Shown: positions 45,781 to 54,076, numbered from the stretch's first letter. The stretch is 64,000 nt of DNA from Winogradskyella sediminis (GCF_003387355.1 NZ_QUNH01000001.1:816023-880022); one strand, 5' to 3'. Notes: a model not told the origin generated them from the letters alone. Numbers and translations are program-made.

Positions 45781-48255
45781 ATGAAAAAACTTTTACTCTT
45801 TACATTACTTTTACCTTGGTTTTGTGCTCATAGTAATGCGCAACAATTAAATCAAGATGCTAATTGGCCCAATACGCAATGGACGCTTTCAGGCAGTTAT
45901 GATGGAGCGTATTTAATTGAAGATCCTACATCTTCAACGAGTGGATTATTTTCATTTGATGATAATTTAGCTGGAGGAGCTTCTAATAACACCATTTCAG
46001 CAGAGTCTCCGGTTATAGATATTAGTGCCGCTTATACAGCAAATGAAACTGAGTTAAAGGTTGTATTTCCTTATGTTTTAAATATATGGCAGAATGGGCA
46101 ATCTTTACGTCTTCAGTATTGGGATGCAAGCTCTAACGAATGGGTAAATTGGGGAAATGAACTTGATGACAATTCTACGGTTTCTGTCAATTTTTGTAAC
46201 GATGCTGTATCTAGTTTTTTAAGTGAAAGCTTAGATATCTCGTCGTTTACGACTGCGCAATTAACTGGATTTAAATATCGAATATTTTATAACGATAATA
46301 ATACATATGGTTGGGGATTTTGCGTAAGTTCTCCCTCAATAAGTTCGGCGTCTCCTCCTGCTTGTCCCAATGTAACTTCATTGTCCGTAAATAATATTAA
46401 TGCTGTAAGTGCTATATTGAATTGGGAAGCAGGTTCGTCAGAAACGTCTTGGGAAGTTGCTGTAATGTTAGCTTCTGAAGGGCTTCCAACTTCTGGAAAT
46501 ACCGTTAATACAATGACTTCTAATTTAAATAATTTATCTCCTGAAACTAATTATATAGCGTATGTAAGAGCAAATTGTAATGCTGGAGGTTATAGTAATT
46601 GGGTCGGTCAAAGTTTTACAACCGGAATAGATCTATCTACTTACCCTGTTGCGTTTACAGCAAACCCTATAAGCACAACAGGAGCTTTCGATATTGCGCT
46701 TGTAGACTTAAATGGTGATTTTTTAGATGATGTAGTTTCAGTGAGTTCCGATAATATAAATGTACATTATCAACTAACGTCAGGAGGGTTTAATATAAGT
46801 AATATTGCGACTTCAGTAGTAGGAAACACACCAGATTGGAGCTTGGCAGCAGGTGATTTTGATCGCAATGGTTATAACGATCTTGTTTACGGAGGTTATG
46901 GTGGAGTTACATTTATGAAAGCTAACGATACTGGCACGGGTTATACCGAAATATCTGGATCCGAATATGTGTTTTCTCAGCGTTCTAATTTTGTTGATAT
47001 CAATAACGACGGTCATTTAGATGCTTTTGTTTGCCACGATGTACAAGCTAATGTGTATTATATTAATGACGGAACGGGTGATTTAACGTTTTATCAAGGT
47101 CAAAGTACAGCACTACCAAATGGTCTTGGTTTAGTACCTGGTGGTGGTAATTACGGTACCGTTTGGATCGATTTTGATAATGATAGAGACATGGACCTAT
47201 TTATCGCAAAGTGTAGAGGTGGTTCCTCTATTAGTATCAATGAGCTATGGAGAAACGATGGGAATGGTGTATTTGTTAATATTGCAGATAGTAATGGGTG
47301 GCACAATACTAATTATCCAAGCGTAGGTCATAATAATTCTTCTAACTTGGGAGATTTAGTGCAAACTTGGTCTTCTGCTTGGGCGGATTTTGACAATGAT
47401 GGAGATATGGATGTGTATGTTGGAGCAAGCAGTACGGTAGATGGTGATTCTAAATTAATGCGTAATAACGGTGATGGTACATTTACAGATGTCACCGTTG
47501 GATCTGGAGTTTTAGATGCCTCTTTAGGAAGAGAAAATGCTCCAGCAGATTTTGATAATGACGGTTATGTAGATATATTAAGTAATGGTGATATTTTGTT
47601 CAACAACGGTGATTTTACGTTTACAAATTACTCTAATTATATGCCGCCAAGTGGTGCAATAGGCGATACTAACAACGATGGCTTTTTAGATGTTTTTCGA
47701 AACGGAAACATCTATTTAAATAATACCAATGCTAACAATTGGATTAAAATCAATACCATTGGGACACTAAGTAATATTAATGGCATTGGAGCTAGAGTAG
47801 AAATAGAAACTCCTTCAGGAACACAAATACGAGATGTAAGAAGTGGTGAAGGGTTTGAGTTTATGAGTTCGCTAAATACACATTTTGGTATTGGTACAGA
47901 TGCCACTATTAATAGTATTACCATTTATTGGCCATCTGGTACTGTAGATTTTATTGCAGATCCAGAGATTAATACAACACATGCCATTATAGAAGGCTCA
48001 GCTCTTACTGTTATAGATGAAACTTTGATAGATCTCACTGTTTATCCTAATCCTGTAGAGGCAGAACTCACGATTAAGACTAAAGGAGATGTTATAAATA
48101 AAATTGCAACAATCTTCGATGTGAACGGTAAACGCATACTAAATCAGAGACTTAAAAATAACACCATAAATGTTTCAAATTTAAGCAGTGGAATTTATAT
48201 TTTAAGATTAGAATCTGAAGGTAAAATTATAAAACGAAAATTTGTTAAGAAATAG
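45781..48255 (+). CDS. Secreted FG-GAP/VCBS-repeat and ASPIC/UnbV domain protein with T9SS sorting domain
   Basis: 824-residue exported protein. Signal peptide 1-20 (AHSNAQ). An N-terminal sandwich (about 25-185) is followed by a fibronectin type III domain (about 195-282), then FG-GAP calcium-binding repeats (DFDRNGYNDLVYGG, DINNDGHLDAF, DFDNDRDMDLF, DFDNDGDMDVYVGA, DFDNDGYVDIL; about 300-640). ASPIC/UnbV domain about 650-735 (GIGARVEIETPSGTQIRDV). T9SS type A domain at the end (YPNPVEAELTIKT ... IIKRKFVKK). Likely a surface-attached beta-propeller. Cotranscribed with the diheme cytochrome gene. Confidence 0.9.
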   Translation: MKKLLLFTLLLPWFCAHSNAQQLNQDANWPNTQWTLSGSYDGAYLIEDPTSSTSGLFSFDDNLAGGASNNTISAESPVIDISAAYTANETELKVVFPYVLNIWQNGQSLRLQYWDASSNEWVNWGNELDDNSTVSVNFCNDAVSSFLSESLDISSFTTAQLTGFKYRIFYNDNNTYGWGFCVSSPSISSASPPACPNVTSLSVNNINAVSAILNWEAGSSETSWEVAVMLASEGLPTSGNTVNTMTSNLNNLSPETNYIAYVRANCNAGGYSNWVGQSFTTGIDLSTYPVAFTANPISTTGAFDIALVDLNGDFLDDVVSVSSDNINVHYQLTSGGFNISNIATSVVGNTPDWSLAAGDFDRNGYNDLVYGGYGGVTFMKANDTGTGYTEISGSEYVFSQRSNFVDINNDGHLDAFVCHDVQANVYYINDGTGDLTFYQGQSTALPNGLGLVPGGGNYGTVWIDFDNDRDMDLFIAKCRGGSSISINELWRNDGNGVFVNIADSNGWHNTNYPSVGHNNSSNLGDLVQTWSSAWADFDNDGDMDVYVGASSTVDGDSKLMRNNGDGTFTDVTVGSGVLDASLGRENAPADFDNDGYVDILSNGDILFNNGDFTFTNYSNYMPPSGAIGDTNNDGFLDVFRNGNIYLNNTNANNWIKINTIGTLSNINGIGARVEIETPSGTQIRDVRSGEGFEFMSSLNTHFGIGTDATINSITIYWPSGTVDFIADPEINTTHAIIEGSALTVIDETLIDLTVYPNPVEAELTIKTKGDVINKIATIFDVNGKRILNQRLKNNTINVSNLSSGIYILRLESEGKIIKRKFVKK

Positions 48256-48279
48256 TTTTTAATCTATAATTAGTATAAG

Positions 48280-48309
48280 AAACCGTTTGAGAAATCAAGC
48301 GGTTTTTTT
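48280..48309 (+). terminator. Rho-independent terminator after the FG-GAP gene
   Basis: 11-bp stem AAACCGTTTGA / TCAAGCGGTTT (one wobble) with a GAAA loop and a run of seven T. Confidence 0.88.
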
Positions 48310-48344
48310 ATGACAATTCTGTAATGATATAGTACTTTTGTAAT

Positions 48345-49259
48345 ATGCTTCACGTAAAAAATGTCACTTTCGGCTATTCTAAAACTAAGGTTTTAGAGGC
48401 TATTGAATTTAAAGTAGAAGAAGGCAAAAACCTTGCTATTATTGGAGAAAGTGGTTCGGGGAAAAGTACTCTTCTCAAACTTATTTATGGCGAATACGAT
48501 TTAAAGGAAGGTCATATTTTTTGGAAAGATGAAGAAATACTTGGTCCAAAATACAATTTAGTTGTGGGATACGAATTTATGAAATACGTCACTCAAGAAT
48601 TTGATTTAATGCCTGTAACTACAGTTGAAGAAAATATTGGTAAACATTTATCGCGTTTTTATCCTGAAGAGAAGCAAAGACGAACAGATGAACTTATTAA
48701 GGTTGTAGAACTTGAAGCCTTTGCTAAAACCAAAGTTAAATTTTTAAGTGGAGGTCAAAAACAACGTGTCGCTATTGCTAGAGCATTAGCAAAGCAACCA
48801 GAAATTTTGTTGTTAGATGAACCCTTTAGCCATATTGATAATTTTAAAAAACAATCGCTGAGGCGAAGCGTTTTTAAATATCTAAAAGACAATAATATTG
48901 CCTGTGTGGTTGCTACACACGATAAAAATGATGTCCTTGGTTTTTCAGACGAACTATTGGTAATTCACGATTCTAAAATCATAGAAAAAGATACTCCAGA
49001 ACGCATTTATAATAATCCAAAAACACCTCTAATAGCCTCGTTTTTTGGGGAATTTAATGTTATAGAGCCTTATGGTATTGTGTATGCTCATCAGCTTCAA
49101 ATTGTGGCGCAATCTCATCTAAAAGCCACAGTAAATAAATCTTATTTTAACGGTAATTCGTGGCTGATTGAAGCAAATTATAGATCAGAAACTATATTTA
49201 TAGAACATCATGATGAATTAAAGGAAGATCAAGAAATTCATTTTTTAATATCTTTATAG
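48345..49259 (+). CDS. ABC transporter ATP-binding protein (PotA/FbpC-like), no adjacent permease
   Basis: 304-residue ABC ATPase. Walker A GESGSGKSTLLK (about 34-45), Q-loop YVTQEFDLMP, signature LSGGQKQRVAIARAL, Walker B ILLLDEPFSHID and the H-loop VVATHDKND are all intact. About 70 residues after the ATPase core form a small C-terminal domain like the regulatory domains of PotA/FbpC/MalK-type proteins. No permease or binding protein is adjacent, so the cargo is unknown; it may pair with a distant permease. It is the last plus-strand gene before the small-RNA region. Confidence 0.85.
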   Translation: MLHVKNVTFGYSKTKVLEAIEFKVEEGKNLAIIGESGSGKSTLLKLIYGEYDLKEGHIFWKDEEILGPKYNLVVGYEFMKYVTQEFDLMPVTTVEENIGKHLSRFYPEEKQRRTDELIKVVELEAFAKTKVKFLSGGQKQRVAIARALAKQPEILLLDEPFSHIDNFKKQSLRRSVFKYLKDNNIACVVATHDKNDVLGFSDELLVIHDSKIIEKDTPERIYNNPKTPLIASFFGEFNVIEPYGIVYAHQLQIVAQSHLKATVNKSYFNGNSWLIEANYRSETIFIEHHDELKEDQEIHFLISL

Positions 49260-49490
49260 TTGATGGAACTAGCCGTTAGCCATTTAACGAGAATTGGTAG
49301 TATCTTCTTAATGCTGCAAAATATCACCTGATTTATGTGTATAAATAAAAAAATATAGACGAATATGACTGAATTATAGTTGTAAAGTCTGATATACTTG
49401 TGACAGAATAATATTAATAGAATCCTAATTTTTGGATAAGTATTAATGTCTTGGTGTGCTCGGTAGTGATTTATTTGGTCATAAAAAATG

Positions 49491-49565
49491 AAAAAGGATG
49501 AACAGTCGTTCATCCTTTTTGCCCCAAATCTACCATAAACTTAACCTACTTATGTTATGGTGAGT
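49491..49565 (-). ncRNA. Candidate small RNA, copy 1
   Basis: Read on the minus strand: a TATATTTG box (49573-49566, exact TAnnTTTG), four bases, then the conserved sequence beginning ACCATAACATAAGTAGG, a GATTTGGGGC stretch, and a terminator hairpin GGATGAAC-GACT-GTTCATCC flanked by A-run and T-run (49520-49491). ACCATAA near the 5' end can pair with TTATGGT further on, giving a second short stem. Predicted transcript about 70-75 nt. No -33 TTG is seen at normal spacing. The strand rests on the promoter-like box; the hairpin alone could end transcription either way. It could belong to a known family such as Flavo-1, whose consensus I cannot verify here. Confidence 0.6.
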
Positions 49566-49723
49566 CAAATATAAGAGGACAATTTTGTAAGTATTGCATT
49601 TTTTGGATAAACGACCTATATATTAGTCTAAGCGTGGAAAGTGTAATAATTAAGAGATTTTAAGCCAGAAAACGCATTTTATTGAATTACAGCGCTTAAG
49701 GTGCTGTTTTGAAAATAAGGTAT

Positions 49724-49799
49724 AAAAAAAGGTGAACGAAGTTCACCTTTTTTTGCCCCAAATCTACCATGAACTTAACCTACTTATGTTATGGTGATA
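49724..49799 (-). ncRNA. Candidate small RNA, copy 2
   Basis: Second unit with the same design. Minus strand: TTG (49832-49830), 22-base spacer, TACATTGG (49807-49800, one mismatch to TAnnTTTG), four bases, then the conserved ACCATAACATAAGTAGG box with a single base change from copy 1, and a terminator GGTGAAC-TTC-GTTCACC within A7/T7 runs. The hairpin sequence differs from copy 1 (one base pair shorter, other stem bases) but pairing is preserved, which argues for selection on RNA structure. It lies downstream of purF on the same strand. Confidence 0.6.
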
Positions 49800-49850
49800 C
49801 CAATGTATATTTAATTTGTTAAAATAAATCAATAATCGGACGAAATACAT

Positions 49851-49886
49851 TTTAATCCGATAAAACACTTGTTTAATCGGATTAAA
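49851..49886. repeat. Inverted repeat downstream of purF
   Basis: TTTAATCCGAT / ATCGGATTAAA, a perfect 11-bp dyad with an inner AAAC/GTTT stem and ACTT loop, 20 bases beyond the purF stop. The T-run needed for a classical terminator is absent on the minus strand, so it may protect the 3' end of the purF mRNA or bind a protein. Confidence 0.6.
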
Positions 49887-49905
49887 CGTGTTTTAAACCT
49901 GTGTT

Positions 49906-51804
49906 TTAATACGCACGTCTATTGTTGCCTTCATAAAAATTAATAAAAGCTCTATTTACAACTCTATTCCCGCCAACTGTTGGATAATTACCTGTAAAAT
50001 ACCAATCTCCTAAGTTTTTAGGACATGCTTTATGTAGGTTTTCAACCGATTGGAAAATAATTTTAACTTCAGCATTAATATGTTCACCACCTAATAATTC
50101 TGAAATCTTATTGGAAATTTGTTCGTCTGTAAATTGTTCGTATATCTCCTTAACATGATTTACAACATCTTTATCTTTCATGTTAACCTGTTTTAGACAC
50201 TTATGATAAACCTCTTCTACAATATGATATTGATTATGTTCTTTTAATAACGCTAATGCGGCTTTAAAAGCAATAAGTGTTTCGAGATTTGCCATATCAA
50301 TACCGTAACAATCAATATAGCGTATTTGTGGAGCCGATGACACTACAATAATTTTCTTTGGGTTTAGTCGGTCCATCATTTTAATAATACTCTTCTTCAA
50401 TGTTGTACCTCTTACAATACTGTCGTCAATAATTACTAAATTATCTGTTGGCTTTATAACTCCGTAGGTTACATCATAGACGTGTGCTACTAAATCATCT
50501 CTACTACTGTCTTCTGTAATAAAAGTTCTCAGTTTAACGTCTTTAATGGCAATTTTTTCAATTCTTGGACGCTCTGATAAAATTTCAGTAACCGTTTCCG
50601 CAGATAATTGGCCATTGCCGTTTAATATTGATGCTGTTTTCTTTTCATTGAGATGGTCTTCAACCGTTTCAATCATTCCATAAAATGAGGTTTCAGCAGT
50701 ATTTGGTATGTACGAAAATACGCTATTTTGCGTATCATTATTTATAGCATCGAGCACCTTAGGCATTAATAAACGTCCTAGCATTTTACGTTCTTTGTAA
50801 ATCTCTGCGTCACTACCTCTTGAGAAGTAGACACGCTCAAAAGAACAGGCTTTACGTTCTAAAGGTTCTAATATTTTCTTTATTCGAGTTTCACCAGATT
50901 TCTTAGTAATGATGGCGTGTCCTGGTTCTAGTTCTGTAACCGCTTCAAAAGGTACATTAAATACCGTTTGAATCACAGGCCGTTCTGATGCTACCACAAC
51001 TATTTCATCATCTTTGTAATAATATGCTGGTCTAATACCAGAAGGATCTCGCAATACAAAAGAATCTCCGTGCCCCAATAAACCTGCCATAGCGTAACCG
51101 CCATCCCAATTTTTAGCAGCACGTTTTAGTATTTTACCTACTTTTAACCGCTCAGCAATTAATGGAGAACATTCGTTTTTATTGTATCCTTCTTTTTTTA
51201 AATCTTTATATATTTTTGAAACCGCATCATCTAGAAAATGACCGATTTTTTCCATTACCGTAATAGTGTCTGCTTTTTCTTTTGGATGTTGTCCAATTTC
51301 AATAAGGTTGTCAAAAAGCTCGTTAACGTTAGTCATGTTAAAGTTTCCAGCAACAATGAGGTTTCTGTGCATCCAATTGTTTTGTCTTAAAAACGGATGA
51401 ACACTTTCTACACTATTTTTTCCATAGGTGCCATAACGTACATGTCCTAAGAGTACTTCGCCTATATAAGGAATTTTACTTTTTTGTAATTCAACATCAT
51501 TTTGATATTCAGGATGCTTTGTTAACTCATCATTAATACGTTCATTAATTTGAGCAAAAATATCTTGTATGGGTTGTTGGGCAATAGATCGTACACGGCT
51601 TATGTAGCGCTCACCTGGTTTTACGTCTAATTTAATGCTTGCAAAACCAGCTCCGTCTTGTCCACGGTTGTGCTGTTTTTCCATCATTAAATACATTTTA
51701 TTAACGCCATAAAAAGCACTTCCATACTTTTCTTTATAGTATTCTAATGGTTTTAAAAGTCTAATAAGTGCAATTCCACACTCATGTTTTAACGCATCAC
51801 TCAT
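49906..51804 (-). CDS. purF: Amidophosphoribosyltransferase, long Bacteroidota form
   Basis: 632-residue glutamine PRPP amidotransferase-like protein; standard PurF is about 470-510. The N-terminal nucleophile Cys9 follows a short propeptide-like MSDALKHE and precedes GIALIRL; the Ntn domain has LGHVRYGTYG and GYAMAGLLGHGDSFVLRDPSGIRP-type segments (given partly). The PRPP loop is VIIDDSIVRGTT. About 100 extra residues lie in insertions (near 65-100 and 170-200) and in the C-terminus (NAEVKIIFQSVENLHKA onward). Many Bacteroidota carry both a normal PurF and this long form, so it may be a second enzyme. It follows the PfkB kinase gene, with a terminator between. Confidence 0.86.
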   Translation of the reverse strand: MSDALKHECGIALIRLLKPLEYYKEKYGSAFYGVNKMYLMMEKQHNRGQDGAGFASIKLDVKPGERYISRVRSIAQQPIQDIFAQINERINDELTKHPEYQNDVELQKSKIPYIGEVLLGHVRYGTYGKNSVESVHPFLRQNNWMHRNLIVAGNFNMTNVNELFDNLIEIGQHPKEKADTITVMEKIGHFLDDAVSKIYKDLKKEGYNKNECSPLIAERLKVGKILKRAAKNWDGGYAMAGLLGHGDSFVLRDPSGIRPAYYYKDDEIVVVASERPVIQTVFNVPFEAVTELEPGHAIITKKSGETRIKKILEPLERKACSFERVYFSRGSDAEIYKERKMLGRLLMPKVLDAINNDTQNSVFSYIPNTAETSFYGMIETVEDHLNEKKTASILNGNGQLSAETVTEILSERPRIEKIAIKDVKLRTFITEDSSRDDLVAHVYDVTYGVIKPTDNLVIIDDSIVRGTTLKKSIIKMMDRLNPKKIIVVSSAPQIRYIDCYGIDMANLETLIAFKAALALLKEHNQYHIVEEVYHKCLKQVNMKDKDVVNHVKEIYEQFTDEQISNKISELLGGEHINAEVKIIFQSVENLHKACPKNLGDWYFTGNYPTVGGNRVVNRAFINFYEGNNRRAY

Positions 51805-51838
51805 GATTAATTTTTCGCTATTAATTTTTTATAATGGA

Positions 51839-51869
51839 ATAAAAAACGCGCTCAATTTCTGAGCGCGTT
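51839..51869 (-). terminator. Rho-independent terminator after the PfkB kinase gene
   Basis: Minus strand: stem AACGCGCTCA / TGAGCGCGTT, loop of 5, followed by six T, starting 4 bases after the kinase stop. It leaves only about 35 bases before the purF ATG. Confidence 0.9.
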
Positions 51870-51872
51870 AGT

Positions 51873-52799
51873 TTATGTTAATTCGATATCAAATTGGGTT
51901 AGACTCTTAAATTGGTCTAAGCGTTTGTAAATTTCTTTGTCTGTTAAATTTTGCATGCGTTCTGTACCAAATTTTTCAACACAAAACGAGGCTAAGGTTG
52001 AGCCATAGATAACGGCTGTTTTCATGTTTTCAAAAGAATAATCTCCGGTTTTAGCTAAATAACCTGCGAATCCGCCGGCAAACGTATCTCCTGCGCCTGT
52101 AGGATCAAAAACTTCTTCTAATGGAAGCGCAGGAGCATAAAACACATTACCATTATGAAACAATAGTGCTCCATGTTCTCCTTTTTTAATTACAACATAC
52201 TTTGGACCCATTTCGTGAATCTTTCTTGCGGCAACCACCAAAGAGTATTCACCAGATAATTGTCTAGCTTCTTCGTCGTTAATAGTAATAACATCTACGT
52301 TTTTAATTACAGAAAGTAAATCATCCAAAGCAATGTCCATCCAAAAATTCATAGTGTCTAAAATGGCTAATTTTGGTTTTTTAGTCATTTGGTCTAATAC
52401 TCCTTGTTGTACTGCTGGATGTAAATTTCCTAACATTACCACGTCTGCATCTTGGTAACTTTCTGGTACTTTAGGATTAAAATGCTCTAAGACATTGAGT
52501 TCTGTTACTAAAGTATCTCGAGAGTTCATATCGTTATGATATTTTCCACTCCAAAAGAATGTTTTACCATCTTTTACAATTTCTATACCTTCAATATCTA
52601 TATTTCTATTTTCTAAAAGATCTAAATAATCTTGTGGGAAATCTCCACCAACTATAGAAACTGCAGCAGAATCAACATTAAAATTTGAGGCAGATAAACC
52701 TATGTAAGTTGCTGCGCCACCAAGGATTTTATCAGTTTTACCAAAAGGTGTTTCAATGGCATCAAAGGCTACAGTGCCAACAATTACTAATTTACTCAT
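51873..52799 (-). CDS. PfkB family sugar/nucleoside kinase
   Basis: 308-residue ribokinase-like kinase. GGAATYIGLSASNF near the N-terminus is the first family signature; the ATP and anion-hole motif DPTGAGDTFAGGFAGYLA, with the catalytic Asp in GAGD, is intact at about 240-257. Substrates in the family include ribose, adenosine, fructose and others; in Bacteroidota this gene is often next to long-form purF, and adenosine- or ribose-type substrates would fit a purine context, but this is inference. It ends with its own terminator. Confidence 0.88.
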   Translation of the reverse strand: MSKLVIVGTVAFDAIETPFGKTDKILGGAATYIGLSASNFNVDSAAVSIVGGDFPQDYLDLLENRNIDIEGIEIVKDGKTFFWSGKYHNDMNSRDTLVTELNVLEHFNPKVPESYQDADVVMLGNLHPAVQQGVLDQMTKKPKLAILDTMNFWMDIALDDLLSVIKNVDVITINDEEARQLSGEYSLVVAARKIHEMGPKYVVIKKGEHGALLFHNGNVFYAPALPLEEVFDPTGAGDTFAGGFAGYLAKTGDYSFENMKTAVIYGSTLASFCVEKFGTERMQNLTDKEIYKRLDQFKSLTQFDIELT

Positions 52800-52952
52800 A
52801 GAAGTATTTTGAATTAAAGCGCAAATTTACGTAAAAATAATTCCTTGTGAAACATGAAATTTTACAATACGTAGAGGTGTTATGTTTTAGAAGAAGCTAT
52901 GGCGATATATGATATGAACTCAGAAACTAATTCGTTGTTTAGAGATGAGTAT

Positions 52953-52988
52953 AAAAAAAAGCTGCAATTTTTAAAATTGCAGCTTTTT
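52953..52988 (-). terminator. Rho-independent terminator after the C1q-like gene
   Basis: AAAAAGCTGCAAT / ATTGCAGCTTTTT stem around an AT loop, with A-run/T-run on both sides, 28 bases past the stop of the minus-strand gene at 53016. Confidence 0.85.
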
Positions 52989-53015
52989 GTAAGAATAACT
53001 TAAGTCTAAGGGATA

Positions 53016-53729
53016 TTATAATTTAACCATACCAATATGTAATAAATCTCCAGGCACGTTACTTGCAGTGTTACCAATATAATAACTGATATCTACGATA
53101 TCGTCTTCAGCAAATACATGTTGAAATGTTCCAGAAGCACCAAAATAATCATCTGTAGGTAGATTAACTACACCTCTAGTCATATACCCAGTGCGAGTTC
53201 CATTTTTAAATACAGCAAAAATATATTTTACACTTCCAGACTCTAGATCTCTAGTTGCCCAACTAGCATTGATTGAATAGGTTCCTGCTTTAAGGATTTT
53301 TATTTTACCATTACTTACAACTTCAAAATATTCTGAATCGATTTCAGTGACGTCATCAGCATCTAAAGGGAATTGATCAAAATTAGTAGAATTACTAGAT
53401 GTTGTAAGGTTTGCTCCATTCATAGCTCTATACATCGTTAAAGATGGTGTGCCATTTTCTTCTTTAGATAAACGTTTCCAACTTGTTGAACTTAATTCGT
53501 AGACCTCAAGACTCTCTGTAGTTGTGTTGTAAATAGTAAGACCTTCTGCTGGTGATGAAATACCATCACGTTGTGCAGTTGTAAGTCTTGGCAATAATAG
53601 GCCTTTATCTGTACTTTGTAGCTCTAAAATACTAGACTCAGCTGGGTCTTCTGTTCCTATACCAACTTGGGCAAAACTTGCAGTGGTGCATATTAAAAAT
53701 GCGCCTAAAAATTTTAAAATGGATTTCAT
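53016..53729 (-). CDS. Secreted C1q/TNF-like beta-sandwich protein
   Basis: 237-residue exported protein. Signal peptide 1-20 (TASFAQ). The segment VGIGTEDPAESSILELQSTDKGLLLPRL (seen in parts) followed by GLTIYNTTT is the shared N-terminal module of many flavobacterial surface and tail-spike-like proteins. The remaining 140 residues (about 98-237) have the strand pattern of the C1q/TNF jelly roll, ending GDLLHIGMVKL. No T9SS domain is seen. Such proteins are probably trimeric; ligand unknown. It is divergent from the secreted protein gene at 54077. Confidence 0.75.
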   Translation of the reverse strand: MKSILKFLGAFLICTTASFAQVGIGTEDPAESSILELQSTDKGLLLPRLTTAQRDGISSPAEGLTIYNTTTESLEVYELSSTSWKRLSKEENGTPSLTMYRAMNGANLTTSSNSTNFDQFPLDADDVTEIDSEYFEVVSNGKIKILKAGTYSINASWATRDLESGSVKYIFAVFKNGTRTGYMTRGVVNLPTDDYFGASGTFQHVFAEDDIVDISYYIGNTASNVPGDLLHIGMVKL

Positions 53730-54076
53730 AACTTTAAATTAATTAACTTTAATATAAAGACAAATTAACATTAAAATTTGTAAAATATCTAATTTAATAA
53801 TTTTGAAGTGATAATATGAGGTTGCGTTTTAAGAACATAATCTATTTATGGACATTGGTAACTATATAGTTATTAGGTTTATAGAGTGTGGTGGTTAGGC
53901 TTTGTTATAATGTTTTTTTTTAAGTGTTATTTTTTTTAATGATAACGCTGTTAAGTATTAAATCATAACTATAACTTAATCTCAATCATATTAATTTATG
54001 AATTTTATGTTTATTTTCTTGAAAATTAAAAATTATTGGTGTTTATTGCGTGTTACCTTATTAAATACGGATTAAA
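53730..54076. other. 347-base divergent intergenic region
   Basis: Very AT-rich region between two exported-protein genes. One plus-strand promoter match is seen at 53778-53805; the remaining 270 bases hold no recognisable structure, RNA or protein gene apart from a 17-codon frame at 53816 that I do not trust. Confidence 0.7.
53778..53805 (+). promoter_or_regulatory. Bacteroidota-type promoter far upstream of the gene at 54077
   Basis: TTG at 53778-53780, 17-base spacer, TAATTTTG at 53798-53805, an exact consensus match on the plus strand. It would give the secreted-protein gene a leader of about 265 bases, unusually long, so it may instead serve a short separate transcript. Confidence 0.45.

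Larger units (their letters stand above)
49260..49905. other. 646-base gene-free region holding two tandem small-RNA-like units and a third hairpin
   Basis: No credible protein gene lies between the ABC ATPase and purF. The region holds two copies of a 48-base box 234 bases apart (49516-49563 and 49750-49797, one difference), each with a terminator-type hairpin, and a separate 11-bp inverted repeat at 49851-49886. The first 230 bases (49260-49490) show no clear structure. Confidence 0.85.

Noticed and set aside
49238..49513. 91-residue minus-strand frame below the first small RNA copy
   Set aside because: It begins inside the terminator hairpin, is Ile/Tyr/Phe-rich like random AT-rich DNA and overlaps the ABC gene end.
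49516..49797. Plus-strand origin of the repeated box, based on a G-U pair that would keep the ACCATGA/TTATGGT stem in copy 2
   Set aside because: The argument rests on one substitution, while the promoter-like boxes at equal spacing and the terminator order both favour the minus strand.
53816..53869. 17-codon frame after the promoter at 53778
   Set aside because: Too short and without composition bias or a second copy; no basis for a call.
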